Positions 50,007 through 59,778 of a DNA stretch of 64,000 nucleotides are shown here, in pieces (the first letter of the stretch is position 1; each line of letters begins with the position of its first letter). The notes under the pieces were generated by a model that saw nothing but the letters and a program-made list of their open reading frames with translations, did no database searches and had not been told where the DNA came from. Made by a program: the position numbers and the translations under genes. The stretch covers positions 496,001 to 560,000 of the forward strand of contig NZ_CP042427.1 of assembly GCF_009069125.1 (NCBI RefSeq), in the 5' to 3' direction. The stretch comes from Buchnera aphidicola (Aphis fabae) (GTDB taxonomy: Bacteria > Pseudomonadota > Gammaproteobacteria > Enterobacterales > Enterobacteriaceae).

Positions 50007-52073
50007 TTAATATAAAAAAGAAAAATTTGCTATATTAAAAAAAATTTTTTCTACTTTTTTTAATAAAATTAATCTATTATTTTTAATTTCAGGATTACAA
50101 TGATTGATTTGTACTTGATTAAAAAAGTTATTTATAGGATTTTCAAAATTTTTTAATCTTAATAAGATTGTTTTATAATTTTTTTCTATAAATAATTTTT
50201 TTGTATCATGATTAAAATTTTTTATTTCTTTAAATAACATCTTTTCTTCTTCCATATGCATTAGATTTATATTAATTGGATTATTGATTATATGTTGTTT
50301 ATGAATTTTTAATATATTAGATATTCTTTTGATTATTAAAAAAATTGATTTTGACTGTTCTGTTGTTTTAAAATCTGATATTATTCTGATTTTTTGATCT
50401 ATATCTAAAAGGTCTATTGGTTTACAAGATAATACTGATTGAATTACTTTAATATTATATCCCTTTTTTTCATAAAAAGATGATAATCTTAGTTGTAAAA
50501 AATCCATAATTTTATTAGATATTAATGTATAATTTAATTCTTTTTTGTTATAAAATTTTAGATTATTACAAATTAAAAATTTTAAATCTAAAGACAATTT
50601 TTTATTAATAATAATTCTTATTATTCCTAATGCCGCTCTTCTTAGAGCAAATGGATCTTTATTTGATAATGGTATTTGATTAATTGAAAACATACCACAT
50701 AAAGTATCTATTTTATCAGCAACTGACAATATAGATCCCATAATACTAGATGGAAGTTTATCTCCAGAAAAAGATGGTAAATATTGTTCTTTAATAGCGA
50801 TGGCAATTTCATATTTTTCATTATTTTTAATTGCATAATACATACCAATTATTCCTTGTAATTCTGGAAATTCAAATACCATATCTGTAATTAGATCACA
50901 TTTTGATAACATTGCTGATTTTATTAAATCAATTTTATTACTACTGTTAGACATTAAATCTACAAGTGATTGTAATCGCATAGTTTTGTCATATAACGTT
51001 CCTAAATTTTTATGAAATAAAACTTTTTTTAATAATGGAAGATAATCTAATAATTTTATTTTATTATCTTTATTTAAAAAAAATATTACATCAGATAGTC
51101 TAGCTTTCATGACTTTTTCATTTCCTAATATAATCTGATTATTATTTTTTAAATTGATATTAGCTATAAAAATAAAATATGGTAAAAGTCTTTTTTTATT
51201 GTATATTGGAAAACATTTTTGTTGTTTTTCTATAATATAGATAAGAATTTCATTCGGTATATATTCAATGTATTTTTCTTCAAAAGTAGCTAAAAGACCT
51301 TTAGGTGATTCTACTATTGAATTGATTTCTTCTAGAAGAACATCGTTTATTTGTGTATATCCATTTATTGTTTTAGCAATTTCTTTTATTTCTGTTTTAA
51401 TTTTTTCTTTACGAATTGCATAATCAGCTATTATATAATTTTCTTTAAGTAAAATAGATGGATATTCTTGAGCATGATTAAGATATATTTTTTTTTCTTT
51501 GGAAGAAATATGATTATGAATTTTATTGTTAGCAAAAATATTAAAAATTGTACTATTAATTATCTTGTTATCTAACATCATTAAAACATTTCGAATAGGT
51601 CGAAAAAATTTAGTATTATTTACTTCCCATCGCATTAACTTTTTAATATTTATATTTTTTAATGATATTTCTATTATTTTAGGAAGTAATATTTCAATAT
51701 TTTCTTGTTTTTGTTTTATATAGTGTACTAGCCAACTGCCTTTTTTATTTTTTAATTGACTTGCTTTATTTATTTCAATACCAATATGTTGAGCCCATGA
51801 ATATGCAGATTTTGTTGGAGTTCCATTTTCATTAAAAGAACATTTCAAGGAAGGTCCTTTTTTTAAAATTTTTTTTATTTTTTCAGAACTATCAATATCT
51901 ATAATTTTTAATGCTAATCTTCTAGGAGTGGCAAAATAATCAATTTTTTTATATTTAATATTATGTAATTTTAATTCATTAGTAAAGTTTTCATAAAATG
52001 AAATAATTAAATGATATAATATTTTAGCAGGTAATTCTTCTGTTCCTATTTCAACTAAAAATGTTTTTTTCAT
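50007..52073 (-). CDS. glyS: Glycyl-tRNA synthetase beta subunit
   Basis: Beta subunit of the alpha2beta2 glycyl enzyme, needed for tRNA-Gly recognition. The 688 aa equal E. coli (689). The start L-V-E-I-G-T-E-E-L-P-A-K is diagnostic. P-T-R-R-L-A-like A-T-P-R-R-L-A, D-P-F-A-L-R-R-A-A-L-G-I and G-D-K-L-P-S-S-I-M-G-S follow. It lies 13 bases after glyQ and converges on yajC. Confidence 0.97.
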   Translation of the reverse strand: MKKTFLVEIGTEELPAKILYHLIISFYENFTNELKLHNIKYKKIDYFATPRRLALKIIDIDSSEKIKKILKKGPSLKCSFNENGTPTKSAYSWAQHIGIEINKASQLKNKKGSWLVHYIKQKQENIEILLPKIIEISLKNINIKKLMRWEVNNTKFFRPIRNVLMMLDNKIINSTIFNIFANNKIHNHISSKEKKIYLNHAQEYPSILLKENYIIADYAIRKEKIKTEIKEIAKTINGYTQINDVLLEEINSIVESPKGLLATFEEKYIEYIPNEILIYIIEKQQKCFPIYNKKRLLPYFIFIANINLKNNNQIILGNEKVMKARLSDVIFFLNKDNKIKLLDYLPLLKKVLFHKNLGTLYDKTMRLQSLVDLMSNSSNKIDLIKSAMLSKCDLITDMVFEFPELQGIIGMYYAIKNNEKYEIAIAIKEQYLPSFSGDKLPSSIMGSILSVADKIDTLCGMFSINQIPLSNKDPFALRRAALGIIRIIINKKLSLDLKFLICNNLKFYNKKELNYTLISNKIMDFLQLRLSSFYEKKGYNIKVIQSVLSCKPIDLLDIDQKIRIISDFKTTEQSKSIFLIIKRISNILKIHKQHIINNPININLMHMEEEKMLFKEIKNFNHDTKKLFIEKNYKTILLRLKNFENPINNFFNQVQINHCNPEIKNNRLILLKKVEKIFFNIANFSFLY

Positions 52074-52086
52074 TTTTTTTCTCTTT

Positions 52087-52986
52087 TTATTTGCATAATG
52101 GAAATTTTAATTTTTTTCGTGAATTTAAATATTCTTTTGCAATTTTTTTACTTAAGCTTCTAATTTTTAAAATATAATTTTGACGTTCGCTAGAAGATAT
52201 TGCTTTTCTTGCATCTAATAAGTTAAAAACATGATTAGCTTGTAATGTTTTTTCATATGCTACTAATAGTAATGGCTTTGTTAAACTTATTAAATTATTT
52301 GCTTCAAACATATATTTTTCAAAATATTTAAATAATAAATCAATATTCGAATATTCAAAATTATATTTCGATTGTTCTATTTCGTTTTCTTTAAAAATAT
52401 CACCGTAAGTAATTGTTTGAAATTTATTTGAACTCCAAATCAAATCATATACATTTGATTTATTTTGCATATGCATTGCTATTCTTTCTAAACCATATGT
52501 AATTTCTATAGTTACAGGATTACATTCGATTCCACCCACTTGTTGAAAATAAGTAAATTGAGTAATTTCCATTCCATTAAGCCATACTTCCCATCCAATA
52601 CCCCATGCACCTAAGGTAGGATTTTCCCAATTATCTTCTATAAAACGTATATCATTGTTTTTTTCGTCTATTTTAAGCAAATTTAATGATTCTAAATACA
52701 TATTTTGAATATTGTTTACTGGAGGTTTGATAATCACTTGAAATTGATAATAATTTTGTAAACGATTTGGATTTTTTGCATATCTTCCATCAGTTGGTCG
52801 TCTGCAACATTGTACATAAGCAGCTTTAATAGGTTCAGGACCAATTGTTCCTAAAAATGTTATATTATGAAATGTACCCGCTCCCATTGGTAAATCTAAT
52901 GGTTGGAAAATAGTACATTCTTTTTCTATCCAATATTTTTTTAAAATTTGAATTAAATTGTAAAAAGTATTGCAATGATTTTTCAT
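52087..52986 (-). CDS. glyQ: Glycyl-tRNA synthetase alpha subunit
   Basis: Catalytic class II subunit of the tetrameric bacterial glycyl-tRNA synthetase. The 299 aa match E. coli (303). Recognisable blocks are E-V-G-A-G-T-F-like [21 protein letters not shown] and [24 protein letters not shown] and the late [13 protein letters not shown] are also present. A CAGGAGG-type ribosome site precedes the ATG. It leads a two-gene operon with glyS. Confidence 0.97.
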   Translation of the reverse strand: MKNHCNTFYNLIQILKKYWIEKECTIFQPLDLPMGAGTFHNITFLGTIGPEPIKAAYVQCCRRPTDGRYAKNPNRLQNYYQFQVIIKPPVNNIQNMYLESLNLLKIDEKNNDIRFIEDNWENPTLGAWGIGWEVWLNGMEITQFTYFQQVGGIECNPVTIEITYGLERIAMHMQNKSNVYDLIWSSNKFQTITYGDIFKENEIEQSKYNFEYSNIDLLFKYFEKYMFEANNLISLTKPLLLVAYEKTLQANHVFNLLDARKAISSSERQNYILKIRSLSKKIAKEYLNSRKKLKFPLCK

Positions 52987-53111
52987 TTTATACCTTCAGG
53001 AGGAATAGTATTTATTTGTGTATATTATATATAATGATATTTATAATCTATATATTTTGTAGATAAAAATTATATAAAATATAATTTTTAATGTTAAGGA
53101 GAAGTTTCAAT

Positions 53112-53774
53112 ATGATTAAAATTAGTAAAGAAGCTAAATTAGCACGTAATGCTTTATTAACTATGGGATTAGAAAATCCTACTTTAAAAGCATACAATGG
53201 TATAGAAGAAAAAGAAAGAGAATTATTAATTGCTAAATATATGTATAAAATTATGTGTATTTTAAATTTAGATGTAAAAAATGATAGTTTAAAAGATACT
53301 CCCATTCGTATATCAAAAATGTATAATAATGAAATTTTTTCAGGTTTAGATTATAAAAATTTTCCAAAGATTACATTTATAGAAAATATAATAAAATCAA
53401 ATGATATGATTGTTGTTCGTGATATTATATTAATGAGTACTTGTGAACATCATTTTATTACTATTCATGGAAAAGCTACTATTGCATATGTGCCTAAAAA
53501 TAAAATTATTGGATTATCTAAAATAAATAGAATTGCACAATTTTATTCAAAACGACCTCAAATTCAAGAACGTCTTACTAAACAAATATCATTAGTATTA
53601 CAAGTTTTGCTAGACACTCAAGATGTTGCGATTGTTCTTTATATGGATCATTTTTGTGTTAAAGCACGTGGTATTTGTGATGTAAATAGTATAACGATCA
53701 CTTCATCTTTACAAGGTTTATTTAAGAGTCAAAAGAGTACTCGTGATGAATTTTTTTTTAAAAATAATGTATAA
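53112..53774 (+). CDS. folE: GTP cyclohydrolase I
   Basis: FolE opens GTP to 7,8-dihydroneopterin triphosphate, the first step of tetrahydrofolate synthesis and a source of queuosine precursor. The zinc and catalytic residues are present in S-T-C-E-H-H-F and H-F-C-V-K-A-R-G. K-I-N-R-I-A-Q-F and R-P-Q-I-Q-E-R-L-T are also there. From the ATG at 53112, ten bases after AAGGAG, it has 220 aa (E. coli 222). The ATG at 53091 lies upstream of that ribosome site and is unlikely. It pairs functionally with folA, also in this window. Confidence 0.95.
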   Translation: MIKISKEAKLARNALLTMGLENPTLKAYNGIEEKERELLIAKYMYKIMCILNLDVKNDSLKDTPIRISKMYNNEIFSGLDYKNFPKITFIENIIKSNDMIVVRDIILMSTCEHHFITIHGKATIAYVPKNKIIGLSKINRIAQFYSKRPQIQERLTKQISLVLQVLLDTQDVAIVLYMDHFCVKARGICDVNSITITSSLQGLFKSQKSTRDEFFFKNNV

Positions 53775-53922
53775 GAACAAATATATTCAATTTATTTGAT
53801 TGATTAAAATATTATTTCTCAGTATTATATGATTTTTAATTTATAAATATTTTGATATTTAAATTAATTTTTAATAAAATACAATTAATTTCAAATATTT
53901 TAAAATTTAATGGAAAAGTTAA

Positions 53923-54762
53923 ATGAGATATATTGGTGCTCATGTTAGTGCTGCAGGAGGTTTAGAAAAAGCAGTTTTTCGAGCTTTTCAATTAAAAGCT
54001 ACAGCTTTTTCATTTTTTACTAAAAATCAATTGCAATGGTCTGCATTGCCTTTAAGTTTAATAGAAATAGATAATTTTAAAAAAGCTTGTATTAAATATA
54101 ATTTCTTTTTTGAAAAAATTTTACCTCATAGTAGTTATTTAATTAATTTAGGTCATCCTAATAATGACTTATTAAAAAAGTCTCGTATAGCATTTATTAA
54201 CGAAATAAAGCGTTGTGATGATTTAGGATTATGTTTTTTAAATTTTCATCCAGGTAGTCATTTAAATCAAATTTCAGAAATAGATTGTTTGTCAAGAATT
54301 TCTGAATCAATTAATATAGCTTTAGATAATACTAAAAATATAGTAGCTGTGATAGAAAATACTGCAGGTCAAGGTACTAATGTCGGATATTCTTTTGAGC
54401 ATTTATATAAAATTATAAATAAAGTAGATGATAAATCTAGAGTCGGAGTTTGTCTTGATACTTGTCATTTATTTGCAGCAGGATACGATTTACGAACAAA
54501 AGAAAATTGTCAAAATATATTTAATAAATTTTTTAATTTAATAGAATTGAAATACTTAAAAGGTTTTCATTTAAATGATTCAAAAAAAGAATTTAATAGT
54601 CGTGTTGATCGACATGAAAATTTAGGTTTAGGTCAAATTGGAACATTAGTTTTTGAATGGATTATTAAAAATAAATATTTTAATAATATTCCAATGATAT
54701 TGGAAACTAGTAATCCCAAGATGTGGTTAAAAGAAATTTCTTGGTTAAAATCATTAAAATAA
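53923..54762 (+). CDS. nfo: Endonuclease IV
   Basis: Nfo cuts DNA at abasic sites, using three zinc ions. The 279 aa match E. coli (285). All nine metal ligands of the TIM-barrel family can be found in order: H in P-H-S-S-Y, H in F-H-P-G-S, E in I-E-N-T-A-G-Q-G, D and H in L-D-T-C-H, H in F-H-L-N-D, D and H in V-D-R-H-E, and E in L-E-T-S-N-P. With Nth it gives a minimal base-excision pathway. Confidence 0.97.
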   Translation: MRYIGAHVSAAGGLEKAVFRAFQLKATAFSFFTKNQLQWSALPLSLIEIDNFKKACIKYNFFFEKILPHSSYLINLGHPNNDLLKKSRIAFINEIKRCDDLGLCFLNFHPGSHLNQISEIDCLSRISESINIALDNTKNIVAVIENTAGQGTNVGYSFEHLYKIINKVDDKSRVGVCLDTCHLFAAGYDLRTKENCQNIFNKFFNLIELKYLKGFHLNDSKKEFNSRVDRHENLGLGQIGTLVFEWIIKNKYFNNIPMILETSNPKMWLKEISWLKSLK

Positions 54763-54811
54763 TAAAATTATTTTTTTAATATATTTATTTCATTATAAGA
54801 GAAAACACATT

Positions 54812-55096
54812 ATGTTGATTATCAATGCAGAAATCAGAGAAAAAAAAGGAACAAGTTTTAGTAGAAAATTACGTATTGAAAATAAGTTTCCTGCTATTTT
54901 ATATGGTTTAAACAAAACCCCTATATCTCTTACTTTAGATCATAATTCTGTTTTTAATTTACAAAAAAAAATAGATTTTTATAAAAAAACATTATTATTA
55001 TTAATTAAAGGAAAAGAATATAAAGTTAGAGTACAATCTGTACAACGACATGCATTTAAATTAAAATTATTACATATAGATTTTTTATATACTTAA
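54812..55096 (+). CDS. rplY: 50S ribosomal protein L25
   Basis: Binds 5S rRNA in the 50S subunit. The 94 aa equal the short enterobacterial L25 without the CTC-type C-terminal domain. It begins with [16 protein letters not shown], with F-P-A-I-L-Y-G and L-L-H-I-D-F after that. It converges on yabI, with a 35-base gap that shows no clear terminator. Confidence 0.95.
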   Translation: MLIINAEIREKKGTSFSRKLRIENKFPAILYGLNKTPISLTLDHNSVFNLQKKIDFYKKTLLLLIKGKEYKVRVQSVQRHAFKLKLLHIDFLYT

Positions 55097-55131
55097 AAAG
55101 ATTTAAAAATATATTTTAAAAATAATTAAAA

Positions 55132-55890
55132 TTATAATATAGTCGATAAAACTTTTCTAAAAATTAACATTGTGGGATGAAATTGTATTAATATTAGTCC
55201 AATAAATCCGAATAGCAAAAATATTATTGAAAGTAATCCAATATGTTTTTGTGCAATATTCATGTTATCTCTGTTTTTTATATGTTTTATTTTCCACCAT
55301 TTTGATATTAACCATATTCCTATCCAAATTAAAATAGCAATAACTAATAAAAACCATTTAAAATAATTATTATTGGAATCTGTAGGTATATTAATAGTTA
55401 TACCTGCAATAATTCCTGGAAAAAAATATATTGGAGGCCATAATATACATCCTATTAAACTAGGTAAAATAAATTTTTTTAATGGTAATTTTAACATTCC
55501 AGCTACCATAGGTATTAATGGTCTAGTTGGGCCTATAAAACGTCCAATTAGTATTGTTAACATACTATGTTTATTTAAAAAGATTTTAGTTTTTTCCAAA
55601 ATCTTATGATGTTTTTTTAGAAAAGAAAGATTATGTAACCAATGTTTAAAGTATAGTCCAATGTAATATGAGAGCCAATCTCCTAGTAAACATCCAACAA
55701 TTCCTGCAAGCCAAGAAGGATAAAAAAGTAATTTTCCGTTACCTATAAACGTCCCTAATGTTGTCATGAATACTATTCCTGGAAGTAATAATCCAATTAA
55801 TGCAAGAGATTCTAAAAAAGCAACCATACCTACTATGAACAGTGAATATATTAAAGAATGTGTTATTAAAGATGTGAACCAATATTCCAT
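55132..55890 (-). CDS. yabI: DedA-family membrane protein YabI
   Basis: DedA proteins are polytopic inner-membrane proteins linked to lipid-carrier scrambling and membrane homeostasis. The 252 aa equal E. coli YabI (254). Family landmarks are F-L-E-S-L-A-L-I-G-L-L-L-P-G near 24-37, G-D-W-L-S-Y-Y-I-G near 70 and G-R-F-I-G-P-T-R-P-L-I-P-M-V-A-G-M. The acidic and arginine residues needed in other DedA proteins are kept. About five or six hydrophobic segments are visible. It diverges from surA over about 245 bases. Confidence 0.92.
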   Translation of the reverse strand: MEYWFTSLITHSLIYSLFIVGMVAFLESLALIGLLLPGIVFMTTLGTFIGNGKLLFYPSWLAGIVGCLLGDWLSYYIGLYFKHWLHNLSFLKKHHKILEKTKIFLNKHSMLTILIGRFIGPTRPLIPMVAGMLKLPLKKFILPSLIGCILWPPIYFFPGIIAGITINIPTDSNNNYFKWFLLVIAILIWIGIWLISKWWKIKHIKNRDNMNIAQKHIGLLSIIFLLFGFIGLILIQFHPTMLIFRKVLSTIL

Positions 55891-56135
55891 AAATATCCAT
55901 TATAATTAGTTGTAATTGTGATAAATTTTGATGTAATATTTTAAATTAAATATTTTTTATACTTTATATTTTTTTTAATAAAATCTCAAGAAAATATTTT
56001 AAAAAGTATTATTAAATTAAATAAACTTGATAAATTTAAAATTTTTTAATCCAGATAAAAGATTATATATTAGAATATGATGATAATATAAAAATTATGA
56101 TAACAAAAAAATTTACCAATCTAAGAAGAATAAAA

Positions 56136-57446
56136 ATGAGATTATATTTTGTTTTAATTTTATCTGTATTTTTCAGTTTGTTTTCGAGTTGTTTTGCTAA
56201 AAATATTGAAATTGATAGAATTGCTGCTGTTGTAAATAATCAAGCTATATTAAATAGTGATATAAATCAAATTCTTTTTTATTTAAAACAAGACAAAAAT
56301 ATTATTACAGTGCCTTTAAAAATTAATTTTTTAAGAGATAAAATATTAGAAAAATTAATTTTAGATACTTTAATTTTAGAAGAAGCAAATAAGTTTAATA
56401 TTGAAGTTTCCGATGCTCAAATAGATATTGTACTTAGAAATATTGCTTTAAAAAAGCATATTACTTTAAATGAATTAAAAAATGATATTATATTAAATAA
56501 TACTAATGATTTTTTTAATTATGAAGATTATATAAAAAATATTAAAAATTCTTTAAGAATTAAAATATTACAAGATCATATATTAAATAATAATGTTCAT
56601 ATATCTGAAAAAGAAATATATCATTTATTAAATAAAGAAATAAAAAAACAAAATGAATTAAAAAAAATTGATTTAAAATGTATTATCTTACCTTTTTCAA
56701 CTAGAGAGAGTGATAAAACAATTAAAAATAAAAAAATATTAATTGATAATATTGCTAAAATAATTAATGTTAATTCTAATTTTGATTATTTTTATAAAAA
56801 TTTTAAAGAAAATAGAAACCTTTTTATAGTAGAAAATATATCATTAAAACATTTAAAAAATGTAAGAAAATTATTTTCTAGTCGATTAAATATTTTTAAA
56901 AAAAATCAAATATTAGGTCCTATTTTAGAAAAAAAAGGTTTTTATATTATAAAAGTTAATGATATTAAAAATAATAGTATAAAAAAAATAATAACTGAAT
57001 TTCATATTCAGCATTGTTTAATACGTCCTTCAATTATTTTAAATGATAAACAAGCAAAAAAAGATATTTTTGAAATATATAATAGTATAAAAACAAAAAA
57101 TTATAGTTTTGAAGATGCTGTTAAAAATTTTTCTCATGATGTTTATTCATCTCATAAACAAGGTGATTTAGGTTGGATTTCAAATAAATCATTTGATGGT
57201 GTTTTTAAAAATATTTTAAAAAATTTACATTGTGATGAAATTAGTAAACCAATTAGATCTAAATTTGGATGGCATATAATTAAATTGTTAGAAAAACGTC
57301 AAATAGATGAGAAATGGAAGATAGAAAAAGAAAAAATTTATCAAATTTTATTAGAACGTGAAATAAAAAAAGAAAAAAATAATTGGATTGAAAAGCTTAA
57401 AAAATCATCGTATATAAATAAATATTCAGTAGATATTTTCAAATAA
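56136..57446 (+). CDS. surA: Periplasmic chaperone SurA
   Basis: SurA escorts outer-membrane proteins through the periplasm to the BAM complex. I prefer the ATG at 56136. It gives a signal peptide M-R-L-Y to C-F-A (cleavage near 21) and 436 aa (E. coli 428). An ATG at 56097 adds 13 residues and is possible. The N-terminal chaperone domain (about 22-165) is kept, with A-A-V-V-N-N-Q-A-I-L-N-S-D. The second parvulin domain is kept too, with G-D-L-G-W and F-G-W-H-I-I-K. The first parvulin domain is hardly recognisable, as it lacks the G-x-M-G-W-G turn. pdxA, which follows in E. coli, is absent. Confidence 0.92.
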   Translation: MRLYFVLILSVFFSLFSSCFAKNIEIDRIAAVVNNQAILNSDINQILFYLKQDKNIITVPLKINFLRDKILEKLILDTLILEEANKFNIEVSDAQIDIVLRNIALKKHITLNELKNDIILNNTNDFFNYEDYIKNIKNSLRIKILQDHILNNNVHISEKEIYHLLNKEIKKQNELKKIDLKCIILPFSTRESDKTIKNKKILIDNIAKIINVNSNFDYFYKNFKENRNLFIVENISLKHLKNVRKLFSSRLNIFKKNQILGPILEKKGFYIIKVNDIKNNSIKKIITEFHIQHCLIRPSIILNDKQAKKDIFEIYNSIKTKNYSFEDAVKNFSHDVYSSHKQGDLGWISNKSFDGVFKNILKNLHCDEISKPIRSKFGWHIIKLLEKRQIDEKWKIEKEKIYQILLEREIKKEKNNWIEKLKKSSYINKYSVDIFK

Positions 57447-57507
57447 TATAAATAATATATTTTTAGAAATTAAACTTTTATAATACTATCAGTTAATAAA
57501 AATTTAA

Positions 57508-58323
57508 ATGAAAAAACATATTCCTCTTAAAAAATTTAGTCAAAATTTTCTTATAGATTCTCATATAATCACAAAAATAGTTGAGTTGATTAATCCAAAA
57601 TCAAATGAAGCATTAGTTGAAATTGGGCCTGGTTTAGCAGCATTAACAAAACCTATTTGCAAGTTAATAGATGAGTTAATTATTATCGAAATTGATAAAT
57701 GTTTATTAGAAAGATTAAAAAAACACTCATTTTATTCAAAATTAATAGTATTTCATAAAGATGCTTTGAAAGTTGATTATTTAGAATTGTTTAATAAAAA
57801 AAATAAATTAATTCGAATTTTTGGTAATTTGCCATATAATGTTTCTACATCTTTAATATTGTATTTATTTAAAAAAATTAAGATCATTAAAGATATGAAT
57901 TTTATGTTACAAAAAGAAGTTGCTCAACGTTTAATTGCTTCTCCAGGAAGTAAATTATATGGTCGTTTAAGTATTATTGCTCAATATTATTGTAATATAA
58001 AAATATTACTACATGTTTCTCCAAAATGTTTTAGACCAGTCCCTAAAGTAGATTCAATATTTGTTAGTTTAATACCTTATACTGATTATTTTCCTTATTT
58101 TACTCATAATATAAAAGTGCTTAGTTATATTACAAATTTAGCTTTTCAAAAGAGAAGAAAAATATTACGTCATAGTTTAGGAAAAATATTTTCTGAAAAA
58201 GTTTTGATAACATTAAATATTAATCCAAGATTAAGACCTGAAAATATTTCTATATTACAATATTGTCAGTTATCTAATTATATGATAGAAAATAATATTT
58301 ATCAGAAGTATATTTTTGTTTAA
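57508..58323 (+). CDS. rsmA: 16S rRNA dimethyladenosine transferase RsmA (KsgA)
   Basis: RsmA dimethylates A1518 and A1519 near the 3' end of 16S rRNA, a late checkpoint of 30S assembly. The 271 aa match E. coli (273). The methyltransferase motifs are K-F-S-Q-N-F-L at 11-17, E-I-G-P-G-L-A-A-L-T for S-adenosylmethionine and catalytic G-N-L-P-Y-N-V-S. It follows surA directly and precedes apaH; E. coli has pdxA and apaG in between. Confidence 0.97.
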   Translation: MKKHIPLKKFSQNFLIDSHIITKIVELINPKSNEALVEIGPGLAALTKPICKLIDELIIIEIDKCLLERLKKHSFYSKLIVFHKDALKVDYLELFNKKNKLIRIFGNLPYNVSTSLILYLFKKIKIIKDMNFMLQKEVAQRLIASPGSKLYGRLSIIAQYYCNIKILLHVSPKCFRPVPKVDSIFVSLIPYTDYFPYFTHNIKVLSYITNLAFQKRRKILRHSLGKIFSEKVLITLNINPRLRPENISILQYCQLSNYMIENNIYQKYIFV

Positions 58324-58353
58324 ATATATATTTTTACACGTGAAGTGAAAACA

Positions 58354-59166
58354 ATGAGCAATTATTTTATTAGTGATATTCATGGTTGTTATAGAGAATT
58401 AAGACTAATTTTAAAAAAATCAAATTTTAACATTAAAACAGATTATTTATGGATTGCAGGTGATTTAGTTTCTAGAGGTCTAAATTCATTAAAAGTAATA
58501 AGATATCTATATTCTATAAAGGATAGTATAAAGATAGTACTTGGAAATCATGATTTAAATTTAATTGCAGTTTATTCTGGTATACAAGAAAATAAAAAAG
58601 AAAATTATTTTGATGATTTTTTATCTGCTAAAGATAGTCATCAATTAATTAATTGGCTACGTTCTCAATCAATTGTACAAATTAATGAAAAACAAAAAAT
58701 TATTATGGTTCATGCAGGAATTAGTCCACAATGGAATCTTGAAATAATTAAAAAATGTGCTTTAGAAATTAAAGAGTCTTTATTAAGTAATGATTACCCT
58801 TTATTTTTAAAGTCTGTTTTTAACAATAAAATAAATTATTGGGATTCTAATTTTAAAAAAATTGATCGATTGCGATATAGTATTAATGTTTTTACACGTA
58901 TGAGATATTGTTATCCTAATGGAAATTTGAATCTTATATGTAAGAAATCTCCCAGTGTTATTAAGTATCCATTATTACCATGGTTTCTTATATCAAATAA
59001 ATTTATAGAAAAATATTCTATTATTTTTGGGCATTGGTCTACATTAAAAAATACAAATGTGCCTTGTCAATTTTTTCCTTTAGATAAAGGTTGTTGTTGG
59101 GGTGGTGAATTATACATGTTACGATGGGAAGATAAAAAATGTTTTTATCAATCTTATCAAAAATAA
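58354..59166 (+). CDS. apaH: Diadenosine tetraphosphatase (symmetrical)
   Basis: ApaH splits Ap4A into two ADP and also decaps Np4-capped RNAs in E. coli. The start is placed at the ATG at 58354, giving 270 aa (E. coli 280) that begin S-N-Y-F-I-S-D-I-H-G. A GTG three codons earlier is a possible alternative. The phosphoesterase metal motifs D-I-H-G-C, G-D-L-V-S-R-G, G-N-H-D and H-A-G are intact, and so is G-C-C-W-G-G near the end. It converges on folA with a 34-base gap. Confidence 0.95.
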   Translation: MSNYFISDIHGCYRELRLILKKSNFNIKTDYLWIAGDLVSRGLNSLKVIRYLYSIKDSIKIVLGNHDLNLIAVYSGIQENKKENYFDDFLSAKDSHQLINWLRSQSIVQINEKQKIIMVHAGISPQWNLEIIKKCALEIKESLLSNDYPLFLKSVFNNKINYWDSNFKKIDRLRYSINVFTRMRYCYPNGNLNLICKKSPSVIKYPLLPWFLISNKFIEKYSIIFGHWSTLKNTNVPCQFFPLDKGCCWGGELYMLRWEDKKCFYQSYQK

Positions 59167-59200
59167 AATCTAATAAAATATTAAAATTGATCTATAAGCG

Positions 59201-59698
59201 TTATCTTTCTAATATTTCAAAATAAAAATCATAAGAATGTTTGCTATCTTTAAAAATTTTTCTTTCAAAGATTTTTTTCCAATTTTTATATAATGTATAT
59301 TTTGGAAAATAAGAATCTCCAATAATATTACAATTTACATGAGTTAAATATAACTTATTAGCATAAAATAGCATTTGTTTATATATTTCAGATCCTCCAA
59401 TTACCATTATTTCTTGATTTTCTTTGTATTTTGAATATATAGTAGACACTATAGCATTATTAATTGAATCTGCCCATATAATATTTTTTTTGACAATTTT
59501 TTTTCGACTAATTACTATATTAGTTCGCATAGGTAAAGAATTGATAATAGATTCATAAGTTAAACGTCCCATAATAATATTCTTATGTATTGTATTTTTT
59601 TTAAACCATTTTAAATCTTCTGGGAGATGCCAAGGGATTTTATTTTTATTTCCAATAACAAAATTATTAGAAAGCGCTGCAATTAAACTAATTTTCAT
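59201..59698 (-). CDS. folA: Dihydrofolate reductase
   Basis: FolA reduces dihydrofolate to tetrahydrofolate with NADPH. The 165 aa match E. coli (159). Proton-donor D28 lies in I-P-W-H-L-P-E-D-L-K-W-F, with M-G-R-L-T-Y-E-S and V-I-G-G-S-E-I-Y for NADPH. It follows carB on the same strand after 80 bases that contain a strong stem-loop. The apaH-folA neighbourhood is as in E. coli. Confidence 0.96.
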   Translation of the reverse strand: MKISLIAALSNNFVIGNKNKIPWHLPEDLKWFKKNTIHKNIIMGRLTYESIINSLPMRTNIVISRKKIVKKNIIWADSINNAIVSTIYSKYKENQEIMVIGGSEIYKQMLFYANKLYLTHVNCNIIGDSYFPKYTLYKNWKKIFERKIFKDSKHSYDFYFEILER

Positions 59699-59722
59699 AT
59701 TTTATAATTTTTTTTTAAGAGT

Positions 59723-59750
59723 TATAAATATGTTTTACAACATATTTATA
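59723..59750 (-). other. Perfect 12-bp stem-loop between carB and folA
   Basis: TATAAATATGTT pairs perfectly with AACATATTTATA around a four-base loop. It lies 24 bases upstream of the folA ATG, on the folA transcript strand. On that strand it is followed by ACTCTTAAAA rather than a T-run, so it is not a standard terminator. Confidence 0.65.
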
Positions 59751-59778
59751 AAAAAGAGTTTAGTTGTTAAAAATAAAT

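Noticed and set aside
53091-53111. Earlier ATG for folE at 53091
   Set aside because: The AAGGAG ribosome site lies downstream of it, and the extra seven residues have no counterpart in the family.
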